DNA of 8,165 nt from Mesorhizobium sp. (lineage in GTDB: Bacteria; Pseudomonadota; Alphaproteobacteria; Rhizobiales; Rhizobiaceae). A program made the position numbers and the translations under genes. The notes below the pieces were generated by a model. It worked only from the letters and a program-made list of their open reading frames with translations. It searched no databases and was not told the DNA's origin. The stretch is taken from the NCBI GenBank assembly GCA_019509685.1, contig JAEKLU010000046.1, positions 1 to 8,165 of the forward strand, written 5' to 3'. Positions 7,097 through 8,165 of this stretch are shown piece after piece (the first letter of the stretch is position 1; each line of letters starts with the position of its first letter).

Positions 7097-7742
7097 GATA
7101 GCTCTCCCAGGCATCGATCGAGACGGTCAATGTCGGGTCCGCATCCTCGCCCCAGATCTCGGCACCGTCGAAGACCACGGTGTAGACCCATTGCGGATTT
7201 TCGCCCTTGCCATGCGCATTGCTGTCGGGAAAGACGAAGCCGTCGCGAACGGCTTCTATGCTGCCGTTCTTGCCGCGCGCATAGCGCGGCAGGCGCGTGT
7301 GGCCGGTGGGATTGAAATTCTTCGTCCGCACGCGATCGCCGGCCCGAAAGCGTGCCGGCGTAGCGACTGGGCGGTTGGTTGGCCCGCCCTTGGCGAGCAC
7401 CGCCGGCACGTCCGCTGCCTTCAGCACTCTTTTCGGCGTCGCTGCCGGGTCGACAGCCTTGCCGGCGGCAAGGTCTTGCTCCGTCACGAAGCCGTGCCGC
7501 TTCAGCAGCGCCTCCAGCGCCTTGATCCAGATCTGATAGTAGCTCGAGGAATAATAGACGGCAGGATGCAGCGATTCCCGCGCATGCCGGCTTTCGTCGA
7601 TGTTCCAGGCGCCCATGGACCCGGCGGTCAGCGTGACGCCGAGCGCCCGCCTCTCCCAATCGGTGTGGAAATAGGGCTCGTCTTTTTCCGGCGCGACCGG
7701 TCCGAAACCCATCTGCCCGCCAAGATCCTGCGGCCCGTTCAT
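7083..7742 (-). CDS. nthB: Nitrile hydratase beta subunit
   Basis: Beta subunit (219 residues, normal length) of nitrile hydratase, which hydrates nitriles to amides in the cytoplasm as an alpha-beta heterodimer or tetramer. Seen: N-terminal [16 protein letters not shown] at 1-16, a hallmark of the family; [17 protein letters not shown] at 44-60 with the conserved Arg at 52 that contacts the oxidised alpha cysteines; the helix [18 protein letters not shown] at 63-80; and the C-terminal SH3-like barrel with FRAGDRVRT at 132-140, [11 protein letters not shown] at 147-157 (second conserved Arg), and [19 protein letters not shown] at 184-202. Start ATG 7742 overlaps the alpha stop in an ATGA arrangement and has GAGGG seven bases upstream. 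Reading frame continues upstream to 8009, but that lies within the alpha gene and is not used. Confidence 0.97.
   Translation of the reverse strand: MNGPQDLGGQMGFGPVAPEKDEPYFHTDWERRALGVTLTAGSMGAWNIDESRHARESLHPAVYYSSSYYQIWIKALEALLKRHGFVTEQDLAAGKAVDPAATPKRVLKAADVPAVLAKGGPTNRPVATPARFRAGDRVRTKNFNPTGHTRLPRYARGKNGSIEAVRDGFVFPDSNAHGKGENPQWVYTVVFDGAEIWGEDADPTLTVSIDAWESYLEPA
7104..7108 (-). promoter_or_regulatory. Ribosome binding site favouring a TTG start
   Basis: GGGAG on the minus strand, inside the beta-subunit coding end, lies seven bases upstream of TTG at 7096. It is encoded by the Trp-Glu codons of the conserved beta C-terminus, so it could be coincidental; this is why the ATG at 7114 stays open as an alternative. 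Confidence 0.4.
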
Positions 7743-8165
7743 GCCGGCGCCCTCGCTAATGCCGTGCCGATCATCGCATCCCGGCTCACCAACCCGGCGA
7801 GCTGTTCCTCGCTCCAGCTCTCGGTGCCCTCCGGGCGCATCGGCACCACAAGGTAGCGAAGCTCGGCGGTCGAATCCCAGACCCGGATCTTCTTCTCCGC
7901 CGGCAGCGTCAGCCCGAATTCTTCCAGCACGCCGCGCGGATCGATCACCGCCCGCGACCGGTATGGCGGCGCCTTGTACCAGGCCGGCGGCAGGCCTAGC
8001 ACCGACCATGGATAGCAGGAGCAGAGCGTGCAGACGACGAGGTTGTGCGTCTCCTCGGTGTTGAACACCGCCTGCATGTGCTCGCCCTGGCGGCCGGTAT
8101 AGGAGAGCGCTTCGATCGCCGCCGTCGCGTCGCGTTTCAGCCAGTCGGCATAGGCCGGATCGCCC
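7739..8165 (-). CDS. nthA: Nitrile hydratase alpha subunit, cobalt type (5' part beyond right edge)
   Basis: Catalytic metal-binding subunit of nitrile hydratase. The last 141 codons plus stop are present; about the first 60-70 residues of the roughly 200-residue protein lie outside the window. Seen in the fragment: [26 protein letters not shown], then the metal claw [10 protein letters not shown] (Cys codons between 8015 and 8032), then [22 protein letters not shown]. The claw binds a non-corrin metal ion through three cysteines, two of which become sulfinic and sulfenic acids. Thr in VCTLCSC marks cobalt enzymes; iron enzymes have Ser there. The stop TGA (7739-7741) overlaps the beta ATG by four bases. 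The metal type is inferred from the motif, not measured. Confidence 0.96.
   Translation of the reverse strand, partial: GDPAYADWLKRDATAAIEALSYTGRQGEHMQAVFNTEETHNLVVCTLCSCYPWSVLGLPPAWYKAPPYRSRAVIDPRGVLEEFGLTLPAEKKIRVWDSTAELRYLVVPMRPEGTESWSEEQLAGLVSRDAMIGTALARAPA

Noticed and set aside
7743..8009. N-terminal extension of the nitrile hydratase beta frame
   Set aside because: It overlaps the alpha subunit gene in another frame. The conserved beta N-terminus begins at the ATG at 7742.

Overview
The window looks like chromosome of a high-GC rhizobial alphaproteobacterium, most probably Mesorhizobium or a close relative. This rests on the GC-rich third codon positions, the protein sequence character, tandem kup genes, a cobalt-type nitrile hydratase cluster and a PdxJ with the HPRPDERH motif. 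The genus is inference from family resemblance; no search was run. Almost everything is coding and almost all of it is on the minus strand. One small gene is on the plus strand. There is no gene-free stretch longer than about 170 bases, and no tRNA, rRNA, CRISPR array or insertion sequence was seen.

Layout, right to left, which is the direction of transcription for the minus-strand genes. (1) 8165-6758: nitrile hydratase cluster in the order alpha (cut by the window edge), beta, accessory protein, with overlapping stop and start codons. The alpha subunit carries the VCTLCSC claw of cobalt enzymes. (2) 6757-6649: a short spacer holding an unusual set of inverted repeats. (3) 6648-5758: a protein made only of EF-G domains III, IV and V, with no GTPase domain. 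(4) 5591-4464: a compact RecD/Dda-like SF1 helicase. (5) 4076-4501, plus strand: a small SpoIIAA-like (STAS/SEC14) protein whose 3' end overlaps the helicase 3' end by 38 bases. (6) 3969-3229: pdxJ, vitamin B6 synthesis. (7) 3128-1203 and 1054-1: two tandem Kup potassium transporters; the second runs off the left edge.

The nitrile hydratase genes form a translationally coupled operon for hydrating nitriles to amides. The other genes are mostly housekeeping or accessory and do not form an obvious single pathway. pdxJ and the two kup genes are co-directional with short gaps (100 and 148 bases) and could be partly co-transcribed.

The part most worth a second look is the EF-G-like gene and its leader. 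The protein keeps the tRNA-mimicking half of EF-G without the GTPase engine. Its roughly 50-base leader contains two adjacent hairpins whose loops are complementary over 8 bases, and those same loop sequences can instead form a third, mutually exclusive hairpin next to the start codon.
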